From Nocardia pneumoniae NBRC 100136 (GTDB lineage: Bacteria; Actinomycetota; Actinomycetes; Mycobacteriales; Mycobacteriaceae), in NCBI RefSeq assembly GCF_000308755.1, contig NZ_BAGF01000075.1:1-64000 (forward strand): 64,000 nucleotides of DNA, in the 5' to 3' direction. Shown in pieces: positions 34,029 to 42,148 of this stretch. Both the position numbers and the translations under genes were made by a program. How positions within the stretch are numbered: position 1 is the stretch's first letter; the number at the start of each line of letters is the position of its first letter. Below the pieces are notes generated by a model that saw only the letters and a list, made by a program, of their open reading frames with translations, did no database searches and was not told where the DNA came from.

Positions 34029-34949
34029 ATGAGCGTGATCGACGGGGTGGACTCGGAATGGCTGGTGGCAGCCGGTAATACATGGGGAATTTCCGGGCCG
34101 CAGTTCCTGGCCGTCTATGTGCCGCTGGTGCTCGTAGCAGTGATCGCCGGCGTCTGGCTGAGGTCGCGGGTCACGGGCGCGGACCCGGAATCCGACGCGG
34201 TCGCCGCGCCGGGAGCCGAGCTGACGTTGCCCGAGGTGGGAATGCTGTTCGGCGATCAGAACGCCGCGCTCGCCGCCGTGGCGCGACTGCGCGGGATCGA
34301 GGCGATCGATTCGGCGGCCGCGCCGGTCCGCGTACTCACGGCGCAGGAGCGCGCGCAGCTGGATTCGTTCACGGTGTCGGTGTACGACCGGCTCGCGGCG
34401 GGCCAGCGCAAGACGGTCCACTCGATCATCGATGGATCGCCCGCCGCCCTCGAAGCCCTGCGCACCAGGATGGTCGAGCTCGGATATCTCCCCGGGCCCG
34501 CAATGCGGCACAGTCTGCGTGACGCCGGCATGCCGATCCTGGTCACGGGCGCGCTCGGTGTCGTGCGCGTCATCGCGGGCGCCTCGCACGGGAACCCGGT
34601 GGGGCTGTTGGTCGTGCTGGTGATCGCCCAGGCGATCTGCTACTGGCTGGTGGTGCGCAAACCCCGGCTGACCCCGCTCGGCGTCCGTGCCCGCGACGCC
34701 GCGATCGCGCGCAACAGCCATCTGCGGCCGGTGAATTCGCCCTCCTATGTGACGTACGGCGCCGAGAGTGCCGCGCTGGCCGCGGCCGTCTTCGGCATCG
34801 GCGCGCTCATCGCGCTCGACCCCGGACTCGCTCAGGCGGTCGTGCCGCCGAACGCGTCGGGCGGTGATGGCGGCGGGGGCGGTGACAGCGGCGGGGGCGA
34901 CGGAGGCGGATGCGGCGGGGGCGGGGGCTGCGGTGGTTGCGGTGGATGA
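34029..34949 (+). CDS. TIGR04222-type membrane protein with Gly/Cys-rich C-terminal tail
   Basis: 306-residue membrane protein. Helices lie near residues 25-45 (FLAVYVPLVLVAVIAGVWL), ~180-215 (VTGALGVVRVIAGAS and VGLLVVLVIAQAICYWLVV) and ~245-270 (AALAAAVFGIGALIALDPGL), with a soluble domain between the first two. The last ~30 residues are almost only Gly with Asp, Ser and three Cys at 295, 301 and 304, the final two as C-G-G-C. The TIGR04222 call is from the overall plan and tail. The stop overlaps the next gene start by eight bases and all three genes are coupled, which makes the Cys-rich tail the obvious substrate of the neighbouring MNIO enzyme (inference). Confidence 0.8.
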   Translation: MSVIDGVDSEWLVAAGNTWGISGPQFLAVYVPLVLVAVIAGVWLRSRVTGADPESDAVAAPGAELTLPEVGMLFGDQNAALAAVARLRGIEAIDSAAAPVRVLTAQERAQLDSFTVSVYDRLAAGQRKTVHSIIDGSPAALEALRTRMVELGYLPGPAMRHSLRDAGMPILVTGALGVVRVIAGASHGNPVGLLVVLVIAQAICYWLVVRKPRLTPLGVRARDAAIARNSHLRPVNSPSYVTYGAESAALAAAVFGIGALIALDPGLAQAVVPPNASGGDGGGGGDSGGGDGGGCGGGGGCGGCGG

Positions 34950-35817
34950 GCGGTCCCGGCCGCTGCCGCCGCATGCCCTCGGGATCGGATGGCGGCCCGA
35001 AATCTGCGGAGTGATCGCGGAATTGGATGGTCTCGGGTTCTGTGAGGTCATCGCCGAGTCGTTGACCCCGAGTTCCCGCGATCCCGGTCGGGTCACCGTC
35101 CCCGCCGAACTCGCGGCGTTGCGCGCGCGGGGCATCGCCGTGGTGCCGCACGGTATTTCGCTGTCCCTCGGCGGCGCGGAACCGGTCGCGAGTCATCGCG
35201 TCGAGCATTTGGCGGCATGTGCCGCGGCCCTCGCCGCGCCACTGGTGAGCGAACACGTCGCCTTCGTCCGAGCGGGCGGCCTGGAGGCCGGTCACCTGCT
35301 CCCGGTACCGCGAACCCGGGAAGCGCTGGACGCGCTCACCACCAATATCGCCCGAACCCGGGCAGCTCTCGACGTTCCGCTGGCGGTGGAGAACATCGCC
35401 AGTCTGTTCGACTGGCCCGACGACGAGTACACCGAAGCCGAATTCCTGTGCGAACTCATCGAGCGCACCGGTGTTCTGCTACTGCTCGATCTCGCCAATG
35501 TCTACGCGAACGCGCGCAACCGCAGACGCGACCCGTGCGCCGAACTGTCGCGTCTGCCCGCCCGACACGTGGCGTACTGCCATGTTGCGGGCGGTCACGA
35601 ATCCGGCGGCCGCTACCACGACACCCACACCGATCCCGTCCCCGCCGAAGTGCTCGCGCTGGTCGCGGAATTCGCCGCGACGCACTCCGCACCCATGATG
35701 CTGGAGCGCGACGGCAACTATCCGCCCGCGTCCGAGCTGCTCGACGAACTGGACGCCATCGCCGCTGCCGCCGCGCGGCCGCCGATCACCACCGGCGCCA
35801 GGGCGGTGCTGGCGTGA
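34942..35817 (+). CDS. DUF692 multinuclear iron (MNIO) enzyme
   Basis: 291-residue TIM-barrel protein of the DUF692/MbnB-TglH family. Candidate iron ligands appear in order: His in VVPHGISLSLGG, Glu-His in SEHVAF, Glu-Asn in AVENIASLFDW, Asp-Asn in LLDLANVYANARN, His in HVAYCHVAGGHE, the HDTHTDP cluster, and Glu/Asp in MLERDGNYP. Known relatives use two or three irons and oxygen to modify peptide cysteines (oxazolone/thioamide in methanobactin, Cys excision in TglH). GTG at 34942 overlaps the previous stop; the stop overlaps the next GTG by four bases. Its substrate is presumably the Cys tail of the upstream protein; a separate small precursor peptide is not visible. Confidence 0.9.
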   Translation: MDERSRPLPPHALGIGWRPEICGVIAELDGLGFCEVIAESLTPSSRDPGRVTVPAELAALRARGIAVVPHGISLSLGGAEPVASHRVEHLAACAAALAAPLVSEHVAFVRAGGLEAGHLLPVPRTREALDALTTNIARTRAALDVPLAVENIASLFDWPDDEYTEAEFLCELIERTGVLLLLDLANVYANARNRRRDPCAELSRLPARHVAYCHVAGGHESGGRYHDTHTDPVPAEVLALVAEFAATHSAPMMLERDGNYPPASELLDELDAIAAAAARPPITTGARAVLA

Positions 35818-36203
35818 GTACGGTGTCCGGGCCGACACCGCAAGGCGCCGCGAGTCTGGCCGAGCGGCAGGCAGCACTGGTGCGGGCATTGGTCGCGGGG
35901 GCCGCAGTGCCCGTGGGATTCGATGCCGACGCCGTCGGCGCGGCGGCGGACGCAGTGTTGTCCAAGCGGGCGGGTGAGGTCGCGCGTCGTTTTCCATTGC
36001 TCGTGCACGCTTGCGATGGCGACTTCACCGCGGCTTTCACAGCCTGGGCGCGGCATCATCCGAAGACGACGACCCCCGCTGACGCGGCCGTCTTTGCCGC
36101 GGCCACAGGTATCGACTGGAGCGCCGCACCTCGCCGAGGTAGATGGCGGCAACGCCTCGCAACGGCACTCCTGAATCGGTCGGGGAGCACGAGCCCCACC
36201 TGA
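35814..36203 (+). CDS. Small partner protein of the MNIO enzyme (SCO6045-like)
   Basis: 129-residue soluble, helical protein with no enzyme motif. Its N-terminal helix (ASLAERQAALVRALVAG), the pattern LSKRAGEVARRFPLLVHACD and the FTAWARHHP helix resemble the small third gene found beside TIGR04222/DUF692 pairs in streptomycetes (comparison from memory). By analogy with MbnC/TglI it could bind and present the substrate to the MNIO enzyme, although it lacks evident similarity to either. Start GTG overlaps the MNIO stop in GTGA, so translation is coupled. Convergent with the anti-sigma kinase gene. Confidence 0.75.
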   Translation: MSTVSGPTPQGAASLAERQAALVRALVAGAAVPVGFDADAVGAAADAVLSKRAGEVARRFPLLVHACDGDFTAAFTAWARHHPKTTTPADAAVFAAATGIDWSAAPRRGRWRQRLATALLNRSGSTSPT

Positions 36204-36221
36204 ATTTCGCGACCCGTGGAA

Positions 36222-36641
36222 TCAGGCGGTGAGCGGCATCCGCATCGCCACAGTCGTTCCGCTGTCCCCGGTAGTCACATTCACCTCTGGAATCACCGTG
36301 CGGATGATGTCGAGCCCGCGGCCGCGGACGGACGTCGCCTGCCGGCCGGGCGGCTTCCAGCGACCGTGATCGGCGACCGTGACGTTGAGCTCCGCACCGG
36401 TGAACGAGGCGCGCACGCGCACCGTGCCGCCGTCGCCGCGATGTCCGTGCTCGACCGCGTTCGCGCACGCCTCCCCGACCGCGAGCAGCACGTCGCAGGC
36501 GCGGTCGCCGCCGATGCCGCACCGCCGCAGCCAGTCCCGAAAGGTGTGCCTGACCTTGGCCAAACGATCGGCGGTGGCCGGAAAGTCCAGCTCCAACGGT
36601 CTCGGCGGCGTTCGAAGCCGAAGTGAGCGGGACGTGGTCAC
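36222..36641 (-). CDS. RsbW-like anti-sigma factor serine kinase/ATPase
   Basis: 139-residue HATPase_c protein: N-box LAVGEACANAVEHGH, G1 box VADHGRWKPP, G2 box VRGRGLDIIRTVI. These belong to SpoIIAB/RsbW-type anti-sigma kinases that bind a sigma factor and phosphorylate a STAS antagonist. GTG at 36641 follows GGGAGGT. It lies beside a STAS protein (36891) and near a SpoIIE-type phosphatase (39382-40611), so all three parts of a partner switch are present. No SigB/SigF-type sigma factor is in the window. Confidence 0.86.
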   Translation of the reverse strand: MTTSRSLRLRTPPRPLELDFPATADRLAKVRHTFRDWLRRCGIGGDRACDVLLAVGEACANAVEHGHRGDGGTVRVRASFTGAELNVTVADHGRWKPPGRQATSVRGRGLDIIRTVIPEVNVTTGDSGTTVAMRMPLTA

Positions 36642-36890
36642 CTCGCTACCTCCCTGCAACATCCATGTCGATTGCTCCTCGCCCGAGCAGTACCCATTCG
36701 TTCACCGCGCAAGCCCGATCGCACGCGACGATACGGCCGATAGTGGTATCCGTCCGCGTATTTCGGCGCGGCGATTACGCCGGTCACGATCGGGTAAATT
36801 GACTGCGGAGAACGCTCACAGCCTTGTCGCGCCACGGCGTGACAAGGCTCGATGCTGCAGAGGTGGAGAAGTGGCGAATTGCGAGCTGGT

Positions 36891-37262
36891 ATGCCGGCGG
36901 TGAGTGGCGAGGGCACGTCCAAAGTTCTCGACGTACAGGTGCGCGAGCACGGCGAGGTCGACGTCGTCATCGTGCACGGCGAGGTCGACATGGCGTCCGC
37001 GCCGCGGCTGCAGGCCGCCTTGGACGAGGCTCAGCGGGGCGGAAAGCCGCTGGTCGTCGACATGTCGGAGGTGGAGTTCCTCGGTTCGGCGGGGCTGAGC
37101 GTGCTGCTCGTCGCTTCCGAAGCGGAGCAGGCACCACTGCGCGTCGTCGCCTCCGACGCGGTGCGCCGCCCGATCGAACTCACCGGGCTCGACAAGCTGC
37201 TCTCGGTGTTCGCCTCGCTGGACGCCGCGCTCGCCGCGGACGAGAGCAGCACCCCGAGCTGA
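36891..37262 (+). CDS. STAS-domain anti-anti-sigma factor
   Basis: 123-residue STAS protein: VDVVIVHGEVDMASAPRLQA, then VVDMSEVEFLGSAGLSVLLV with the Ser of GSAG as the phosphorylation site. Antagonist partner for an RsbW-type kinase; the kinase gene is 250 bases away on the opposite strand. The start is uncertain: ATG 36891 is used, an ATG at 36852 is in frame and adds 13 residues. A hairpin begins at the stop codon. Confidence 0.87.
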   Translation: MPAVSGEGTSKVLDVQVREHGEVDVVIVHGEVDMASAPRLQAALDEAQRGGKPLVVDMSEVEFLGSAGLSVLLVASEAEQAPLRVVASDAVRRPIELTGLDKLLSVFASLDAALAADESSTPS

Positions 37263-37283
37263 CCGCGCCTGGCGGGCGCGGTC
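37261..37283. terminator. 9-bp hairpin at the STAS stop codon
   Basis: GACCGCGCC-TGGCG-GGCGCGGTC, starting inside the TGA. Terminator for the STAS gene and possibly the convergent response-regulator operon. Confidence 0.6.
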
Positions 37284-37337
37284 GGACGACGTCCGTCGAA
37301 AACCACCCCGCATGGCCGGAGCGACGCGCAGGGACGC

Positions 37338-37781
37338 CTAACGCTGCCGTGGCAATCGGACGACCTGCACGAAGAACTCGTCGATCTGCTTGATCGCGGC
37401 CACGAACTGGTCGAGATCCACCGGTTTGGTCACGTACGCGTTGGCGTGCAGTTTGTAGCTGCGCAGAATGTCCTCCTCGGCCGCCGAGGTGGTCAGCACG
37501 ACGACCGGGATGTGCGTCAGCTCCGGATCGGCCTTGATCTTCTCCAGCACCTGCCTGCCGTCGTATTTCGGCAGGTTCAGGTCGAGCAGGATCAGATCGG
37601 GTCGCGGCGCGTTCGCGAACGGCCCCTGCCGGTACAGGAAGTCGAGCGCCTCCTGTCCGTCGTGCGCGACGTGCAGCGTGTTGCCGATCTTGTTGTCCTC
37701 GAACGCCTCCCGCGTCATCAACTCGTCGCCGGGATCGTCCTCGACGAGCAGGATGTCGATCGGCTGGCCGGGAATGGTCAT
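37338..37781 (-). CDS. CheY/Rcp1-like single-domain response regulator
   Basis: 147-residue receiver domain with no output domain. Acidic pocket in ILLVEDDPGD, phospho-acceptor Asp in LILLDLNLPKYDG, Thr in VVVLTTS and Lys in AYVTKPVD. The insertion KYDGRQVLEKIKADPE is typical of the Rcp1 group that partners phytochrome-like or CHASE3 kinases. Its ATG overlaps the kinase stop in ATGA, so they are translated together. Signal presumably passes from kinase to this protein and on to the SpoIIE phosphatase or another partner. Confidence 0.9.
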   Translation of the reverse strand: MTIPGQPIDILLVEDDPGDELMTREAFEDNKIGNTLHVAHDGQEALDFLYRQGPFANAPRPDLILLDLNLPKYDGRQVLEKIKADPELTHIPVVVLTTSAAEEDILRSYKLHANAYVTKPVDLDQFVAAIKQIDEFFVQVVRLPRQR

Positions 37782-39385
37782 ACGCTGCTGGCTCCTTCGG
37801 TGATCGGGCTGGACTCCGTGCTCGCGGATTCGACGGGCTGGAGGGTGAAGCAGAGGCGGGTGCCTTCGCGGTGGTCTGTATCGATCCAGATTCTGCCGCC
37901 GTGATATTCGACGATCTTCTTGCAGAGGGCCAATCCGATGCCCGTGCCGCTGTATTCGTCGCGGCCGTGCAGACGCTGGAAGATGACGAACACCTTCTCG
38001 GCGAACTCCGGTGCGATGCCGATGCCGTTGTCGGTCACCGAGAACTGCCAGCCTTCCGGCTCTTCGGTGGCGCGCTCGCAGTCGATGCGCACGACCGGCG
38101 GAACGTCGGGCTTGCGGAACTTGACGGCGTTGCCGATCAGGTTCTGCCACAACATCACCAGCAGGGTCGGCTCACCCACGATCTCGGGCAGTTCGTCCGG
38201 CAATTCGATGGTGGCGCCGCTGTCCTCGATCGCCGAGGCCAGGTTGGTCAGCGCCTTGTGCAACGGCCGATCCAGCCGGGTCGGCTCGATGCCCTCACTG
38301 ATCCGCCCGACGCGGGAGAACGTCAGCAGGTCGTTGATGAGCACCTGCATGCGCTTGGCGCCGTCCACCGCGAAGTCGATGTACTGCTTGCCGCGTTCGT
38401 CCAGCTGTGCGCCGTAGCGCTTCTCCAACAGCTGGCAGAACGAGGCGACCTTGCGCAGCGGCTCCTGCAGGTCGTGCGACGCGACGTAGGCGAACTGCTC
38501 CAGCTCGGCGTTCGAGCGGCGCAGCTCCTCGGCCTGGAAGTCGAGGTCCGCCTTCTGCTGCTCCAGCAGCGCCTGCTGCGCGCGGTAAGCGCCGAGCTCG
38601 GCGACGATTCGACGTCGCATGTCCTCCACCGCCTCGGCGACCAGGGAGAGGTCGGCAGGGCCGTGGGCGTCGATGCGATGGTCGAAATCGCCGTCGGCGA
38701 CCCGTCGCGACGACTCGGTGAGGTAGCCGAGCGGCCGCGCGACCAACCGCCGGATCAGCACGGTCAACACGACGCCGGTCAGCAGGATGGTGGCGATCAA
38801 GCCGGAGAGCACCACGCTGCGCACCGTGCGGGCGTGCGCGAGTTCCTCGTTGCCCCGCGCGACCTCGGCCGCGATGTTGTCGCGCTGCGCGGCGGAGGCG
38901 GCACGCACCTGATCGAAGACAGCTTTGCCGCGCAACGCCGTCGAGGTCTCGACCGGACGGGTGGCGCCCGTGGTCACGGTCGCGGCCAGCGGGTCGGCGT
39001 ACTCGGCGCGCCACCGCTGCGCCGCCCGCTCCACCGCCTCCACATCGGCGACCCGGTCCGGCCGGTCGGCGAGCAGCTCGCGCAGCCGGGCCGCGGCGCG
39101 CTCCTGTTCCCGTTTGCCTTCGTCGTACGGCTCGAGGAACCGCGAGTCGGCGGCGATGGCGTAACCGCGCAGGCCGGTCTCCTGGTTCACCAGCGCGCTT
39201 TCCAGGCGGTATGCCTCGGCGGCCGCTGGCATGGTCTGGCTCAGCAGCCGGTCGGTGACCCGATTGGTGTGCGCGATGACCTGCCCGCCCGCGATCGCAC
39301 CGACGATCACCAGCAGGACCATCACGGCGAGCACGAGCTGCAACCAGCCCTGCGCCGTCAGTCTGCCGACGGTTGTTCTCGTCAT
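37778..39385 (-). CDS. CHASE3-HAMP sensor histidine kinase
   Basis: 535-residue membrane kinase. Helix 1 (LQLVLAVMVLLVIVGAIAGG), an extracellular CHASE3 domain (RLLSQTMPAAAEAYRLESAL, ETGLRGYAIAADSRFLEPYD), helix 2 (VVLSGLIATILLTGVVLTVL), HAMP (ARPLGYLTESSRRVADGDFD), a coiled linker, HisKA with phospho-His in AYVASHDLQEPL, and HATPase boxes (LWQNLIGNAVKFRK, VTDNGIGIAPEF, GTGIGLALCKKIV). Start ATG 39385 with AAGGGGAG. Overlaps the SpoIIE gene stop and the regulator start by four bases each. Part of a phosphorelay tied to partner switching. Confidence 0.93.
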   Translation of the reverse strand: MTRTTVGRLTAQGWLQLVLAVMVLLVIVGAIAGGQVIAHTNRVTDRLLSQTMPAAAEAYRLESALVNQETGLRGYAIAADSRFLEPYDEGKREQERAAARLRELLADRPDRVADVEAVERAAQRWRAEYADPLAATVTTGATRPVETSTALRGKAVFDQVRAASAAQRDNIAAEVARGNEELAHARTVRSVVLSGLIATILLTGVVLTVLIRRLVARPLGYLTESSRRVADGDFDHRIDAHGPADLSLVAEAVEDMRRRIVAELGAYRAQQALLEQQKADLDFQAEELRRSNAELEQFAYVASHDLQEPLRKVASFCQLLEKRYGAQLDERGKQYIDFAVDGAKRMQVLINDLLTFSRVGRISEGIEPTRLDRPLHKALTNLASAIEDSGATIELPDELPEIVGEPTLLVMLWQNLIGNAVKFRKPDVPPVVRIDCERATEEPEGWQFSVTDNGIGIAPEFAEKVFVIFQRLHGRDEYSGTGIGLALCKKIVEYHGGRIWIDTDHREGTRLCFTLQPVESASTESSPITEGASSV

Positions 39386-40611
39386 CGGTCTCCCCTTCCG
39401 TCCGTCCGCCAGCGCAGACACAAGATCGCCAGGTCATCGTCCAAACCGCCTGCTGCGCCCGCCAATTCCTCGACTCTCCGGATCAGCTCGTCGACGAACG
39501 GTTCGGTCCGTTCGGCGGGAACCGTGCGCGCCAGTTCGACCAGGCCCTGTTCGCCGAGCCGCTGCGCACCCGCGCCGACGCGGCCCTCGAAGAGGCCGTC
39601 GGTGAACAGCATCAGACCCGCGTCGTCCGGGAGCTCGATCTCGTGACTCGGCCATTGGGCGCGCCCGGGCAGGAAGCCGAGCGCGGGTCCGCCCGGCACC
39701 TCGAGCCAGTGCAACTCGTCGCCGCGCCGGCGCAGCATGCCGGGGTGTCCGGCACGCCAGACGTGCACCCGGCGCGTCCGCGGGTCGAGCACCAGGCTGG
39801 TCGCGGTCGCGAAGGTCTGCCGATCGGTGCGCTCGGCGAGCAGCACCCGCTCCAGCAGACGTAACTGCCGCGGGCCGGTGACGCCGCTGAGAACCAATGT
39901 GCGCCAAGCCAATCGCAACGCGACGCCGGTGGCGGCGGCGTCGGGTCCATGCCCCGACACGTCGCCGATGACGGCGTGCACCGTGCCGTCCTCGCCCTGC
40001 ACCACGTCGTAGAAATCGCCACCGAGCAGCGAATGCGCGCGACCTGGGCGGTACCGCGAGACCACGTCGACGGTCCGATCCGGTCCGAGCAGCGGTGTCG
40101 GCAGCAGGCCGCGCTCCAATCGGGCGTTCTCCTGCGCCCGCATCTGGCTGGCCTGAAGGGCCGCGCTGGTGCGTTCGGCGTGTTTGCGCTGGATCGCGTA
40201 ACGCACCGCGCGCACGAACACCTCGGGTTCGACCCGGCCCTTCACCAGGTAGTCCTGTGCCCCGGAAGCGACCGCGTCGAGGCCGGTTCGCTCTTGGTCG
40301 AGGCCGGTCATCACCACGACGGCGACCTGATCGTTGTACGCGCGGACCCTGGCCAGCGCCTCCAAGCCCTGGGCGTCGGGCAGGTGCAGATCGAGGAGCA
40401 CGCAGTCGGGAGTCGAGACGCGCAGCCGCTCGCCCGCCTCGGCCAGCGTCCGCACCCACTCCAGGCGCAGACCCTGCGCGACATCGGCGACGAGTTCCTC
40501 GACCAGCAAGGCATCGCCGGGGTCGTCCTCGACCAACAGCATCGTCGGCTCCCGATCCAGCAGGCCCGAATCGATAGCGACATCAGCATCGTGGGTGCGC
40601 AACGACACCAC
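39382..40611 (-). CDS. REC-SpoIIE (RsbU/RsbP-like) serine phosphatase
   Basis: 409-residue two-domain protein. N-terminal receiver: TMLLVEDDPGDALLVEEL, phospho-acceptor Asp in VLLDLHLP, Lys in YLVKGR. A coiled linker joins a PP2C/SpoIIE phosphatase with LLGGDFYDVV, VIGDVSGHG, MLFTDGLFEGR and GGLDDDLAILCLR holding the metal-binding Asp residues. It should dephosphorylate a STAS antagonist in response to receiver phosphorylation. GTG start at 40611 follows CGGAGG. First gene of a three-gene overlapping operon with the kinase and Rcp1-like regulator. Confidence 0.92.
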   Translation of the reverse strand: MVSLRTHDADVAIDSGLLDREPTMLLVEDDPGDALLVEELVADVAQGLRLEWVRTLAEAGERLRVSTPDCVLLDLHLPDAQGLEALARVRAYNDQVAVVVMTGLDQERTGLDAVASGAQDYLVKGRVEPEVFVRAVRYAIQRKHAERTSAALQASQMRAQENARLERGLLPTPLLGPDRTVDVVSRYRPGRAHSLLGGDFYDVVQGEDGTVHAVIGDVSGHGPDAAATGVALRLAWRTLVLSGVTGPRQLRLLERVLLAERTDRQTFATATSLVLDPRTRRVHVWRAGHPGMLRRRGDELHWLEVPGGPALGFLPGRAQWPSHEIELPDDAGLMLFTDGLFEGRVGAGAQRLGEQGLVELARTVPAERTEPFVDELIRRVEELAGAAGGLDDDLAILCLRWRTDGRGDR

Positions 40612-41024
40612 GGCCTCCGATCACGACAAACTGGCGTCACCCCGGGGGCACGCCGACATACTCAGCGGCCGGTTGCTGGACCGAGAGGCAGCAGTGATCG
40701 TATCCGATCTTGTGCGCGTGGCGCGCTCGCCTACCGGCCAACGACGTCGACGTCAGAACCCGGGGGCCTCGGGGTTCTGCGTGCGCTGCCGATGTATCCG
40801 CTCGATCGGCGGTCATCGCCGTTGCCTGCAACTTGTCGCGGTGGCGGTGGTAGCCGCACGTCGGGTTCGAGGTTCGCGACGGCTCGGGCGCGGCCGCCGT
40901 AACGGCAAAGGACATCAGCGAATCCGGCTGTGGGGGAGCTGCTTTCGCAGCCGGGCGATCGGCTGACGATCACTGGTAACGTAGCGAGCCACCTTGCAAG
41001 AGTGCGAATCTCGAGAGGTGCGTC
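40612..41024. other. Gap without a recognised gene
   Basis: It separates the phosphatase operon from the peptidase-like gene and must contain both promoters. No convincing dyad, RNA or coding signal was seen. Confidence 0.4.
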
Positions 41025-42002
41025 GTGTCCCTCGCTCAACCGGCGGAAACCTTTTGCCGCATGGTCTCTCGGCTCGCGCGAGACATCGACTCGTCCAGTC
41101 GCTCGTATGGCGATCGTCTCCGGGAAGCGGCGTCGCGAGCCCGGGAGAGCGCCAGGGCTCTGGACGAAGCCGATCGAGCCGCCGGCGAGCCGATACTTTG
41201 GTTTCCCGGCTGCGAGTGGGTGCCGAAGGCCGAACGGCAGGCGCGACTCGCACGCGGCGAAATCCCCTCGCCGAGACTGTGGTTTCGCGCCGAAGCCGTT
41301 TCCTACGAGATTCTCCAGGATGTCGAAAGGCAACCGATCGGGCTGTCGTTCAACTCCAAACCCCCTGATCACGCACAACACACCACCTGGGCCAAGGCCC
41401 GCGACCTCAGGGTCGACCGAGAGTACGAGGTGGCCGACGACGACGCCATTCGCGATTGGGAGGGCCAGGGCACGTGGATCGATCGCGCGCGCACGAGGGT
41501 TGTGCGCGCGTCCTGGTACCACCCGGATCGACCGGACGCGAAGCCGATCCACATTCGCGGGCACGGCAACCAGCACCGATTCACCTTCAACGTCCAAGTC
41601 GGTCGAGAGCCCACCGGTGCGCCCAAGCACCTGAAGGTGGCCGTCAACGGGCACGTCATGGGGAACTATCTCGCCAGCAATCCCGACTTCTGGTCTCTGC
41701 TGCAGTCCCGAGGCGGAGACGTCCTCTTCCACAATTGCAGCATCGCCGCAGACCAGGGCACCGCGTTCAGGCTCGCCGCCGGAGCCCTGCGCGACCACGG
41801 GGTAGAGGTGCCGCTGCACGGTGCTTCCAGCACAACCATCACGCACGCCAGCGATGCGTCCGGCTGGCCGCAGGCGCGTCCGGACCAGAACGTCTACGGA
41901 GGTGTCGCATGGGATCCGGACCCGTCCATCGGGGCGCTCTACGTACTGCCGGGCAAGGACGCCGATGGCAACGCCCAGCCGGGACGATTCGTAACGCTGT
42001 GA
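41025..42002 (+). CDS. Candidate clan CD (C80/caspase-like) cysteine peptidase
   Basis: 325-residue soluble protein without assigned family. Two motifs stand out: PIHIRGHGNQ (His180) and GDVLFHNCSIAADQGTAFRL (Cys238), each ending a hydrophobic strand, followed by ALRDHGVEVPLHGASS. This is the arrangement of clan CD peptidases such as the autoprocessing C80 domain of large toxins: strand-GHG, then strand-C-S, then an amphipathic helix and strand. The N-terminal 55 residues form a long charged helix, perhaps a WXG100-like or partner-binding region. No signal peptide. GTG 41025 follows GAGAGG. Catalysis is inference from motif geometry; a non-peptidase role cannot be excluded. Confidence 0.55.
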   Translation: MSLAQPAETFCRMVSRLARDIDSSSRSYGDRLREAASRARESARALDEADRAAGEPILWFPGCEWVPKAERQARLARGEIPSPRLWFRAEAVSYEILQDVERQPIGLSFNSKPPDHAQHTTWAKARDLRVDREYEVADDDAIRDWEGQGTWIDRARTRVVRASWYHPDRPDAKPIHIRGHGNQHRFTFNVQVGREPTGAPKHLKVAVNGHVMGNYLASNPDFWSLLQSRGGDVLFHNCSIAADQGTAFRLAAGALRDHGVEVPLHGASSTTITHASDASGWPQARPDQNVYGGVAWDPDPSIGALYVLPGKDADGNAQPGRFVTL

Positions 42003-42148
42003 CCGGGACCGCTGTGATGGTCTCGATGGAACTGCTGGATCGACGGCACAACCTGGAGATCTCACGAGTGGGTATCCGGCCTCGGTGATGTCGCGGCCCT
42101 CATTAGCATCGAGACGGCGAACAGATCGAAGAAATCCGAGGACCCGCG

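Noticed and set aside
34856..34949. Gly-rich DNA as a low-complexity artefact
   Set aside because: Frame is intact, the stop overlaps the next gene start and Cys placement is non-random, so it is kept as coding.
37871..39646. 591-codon plus-strand frame
   Set aside because: Antisense to the histidine kinase and phosphatase, whose domains are unmistakable.
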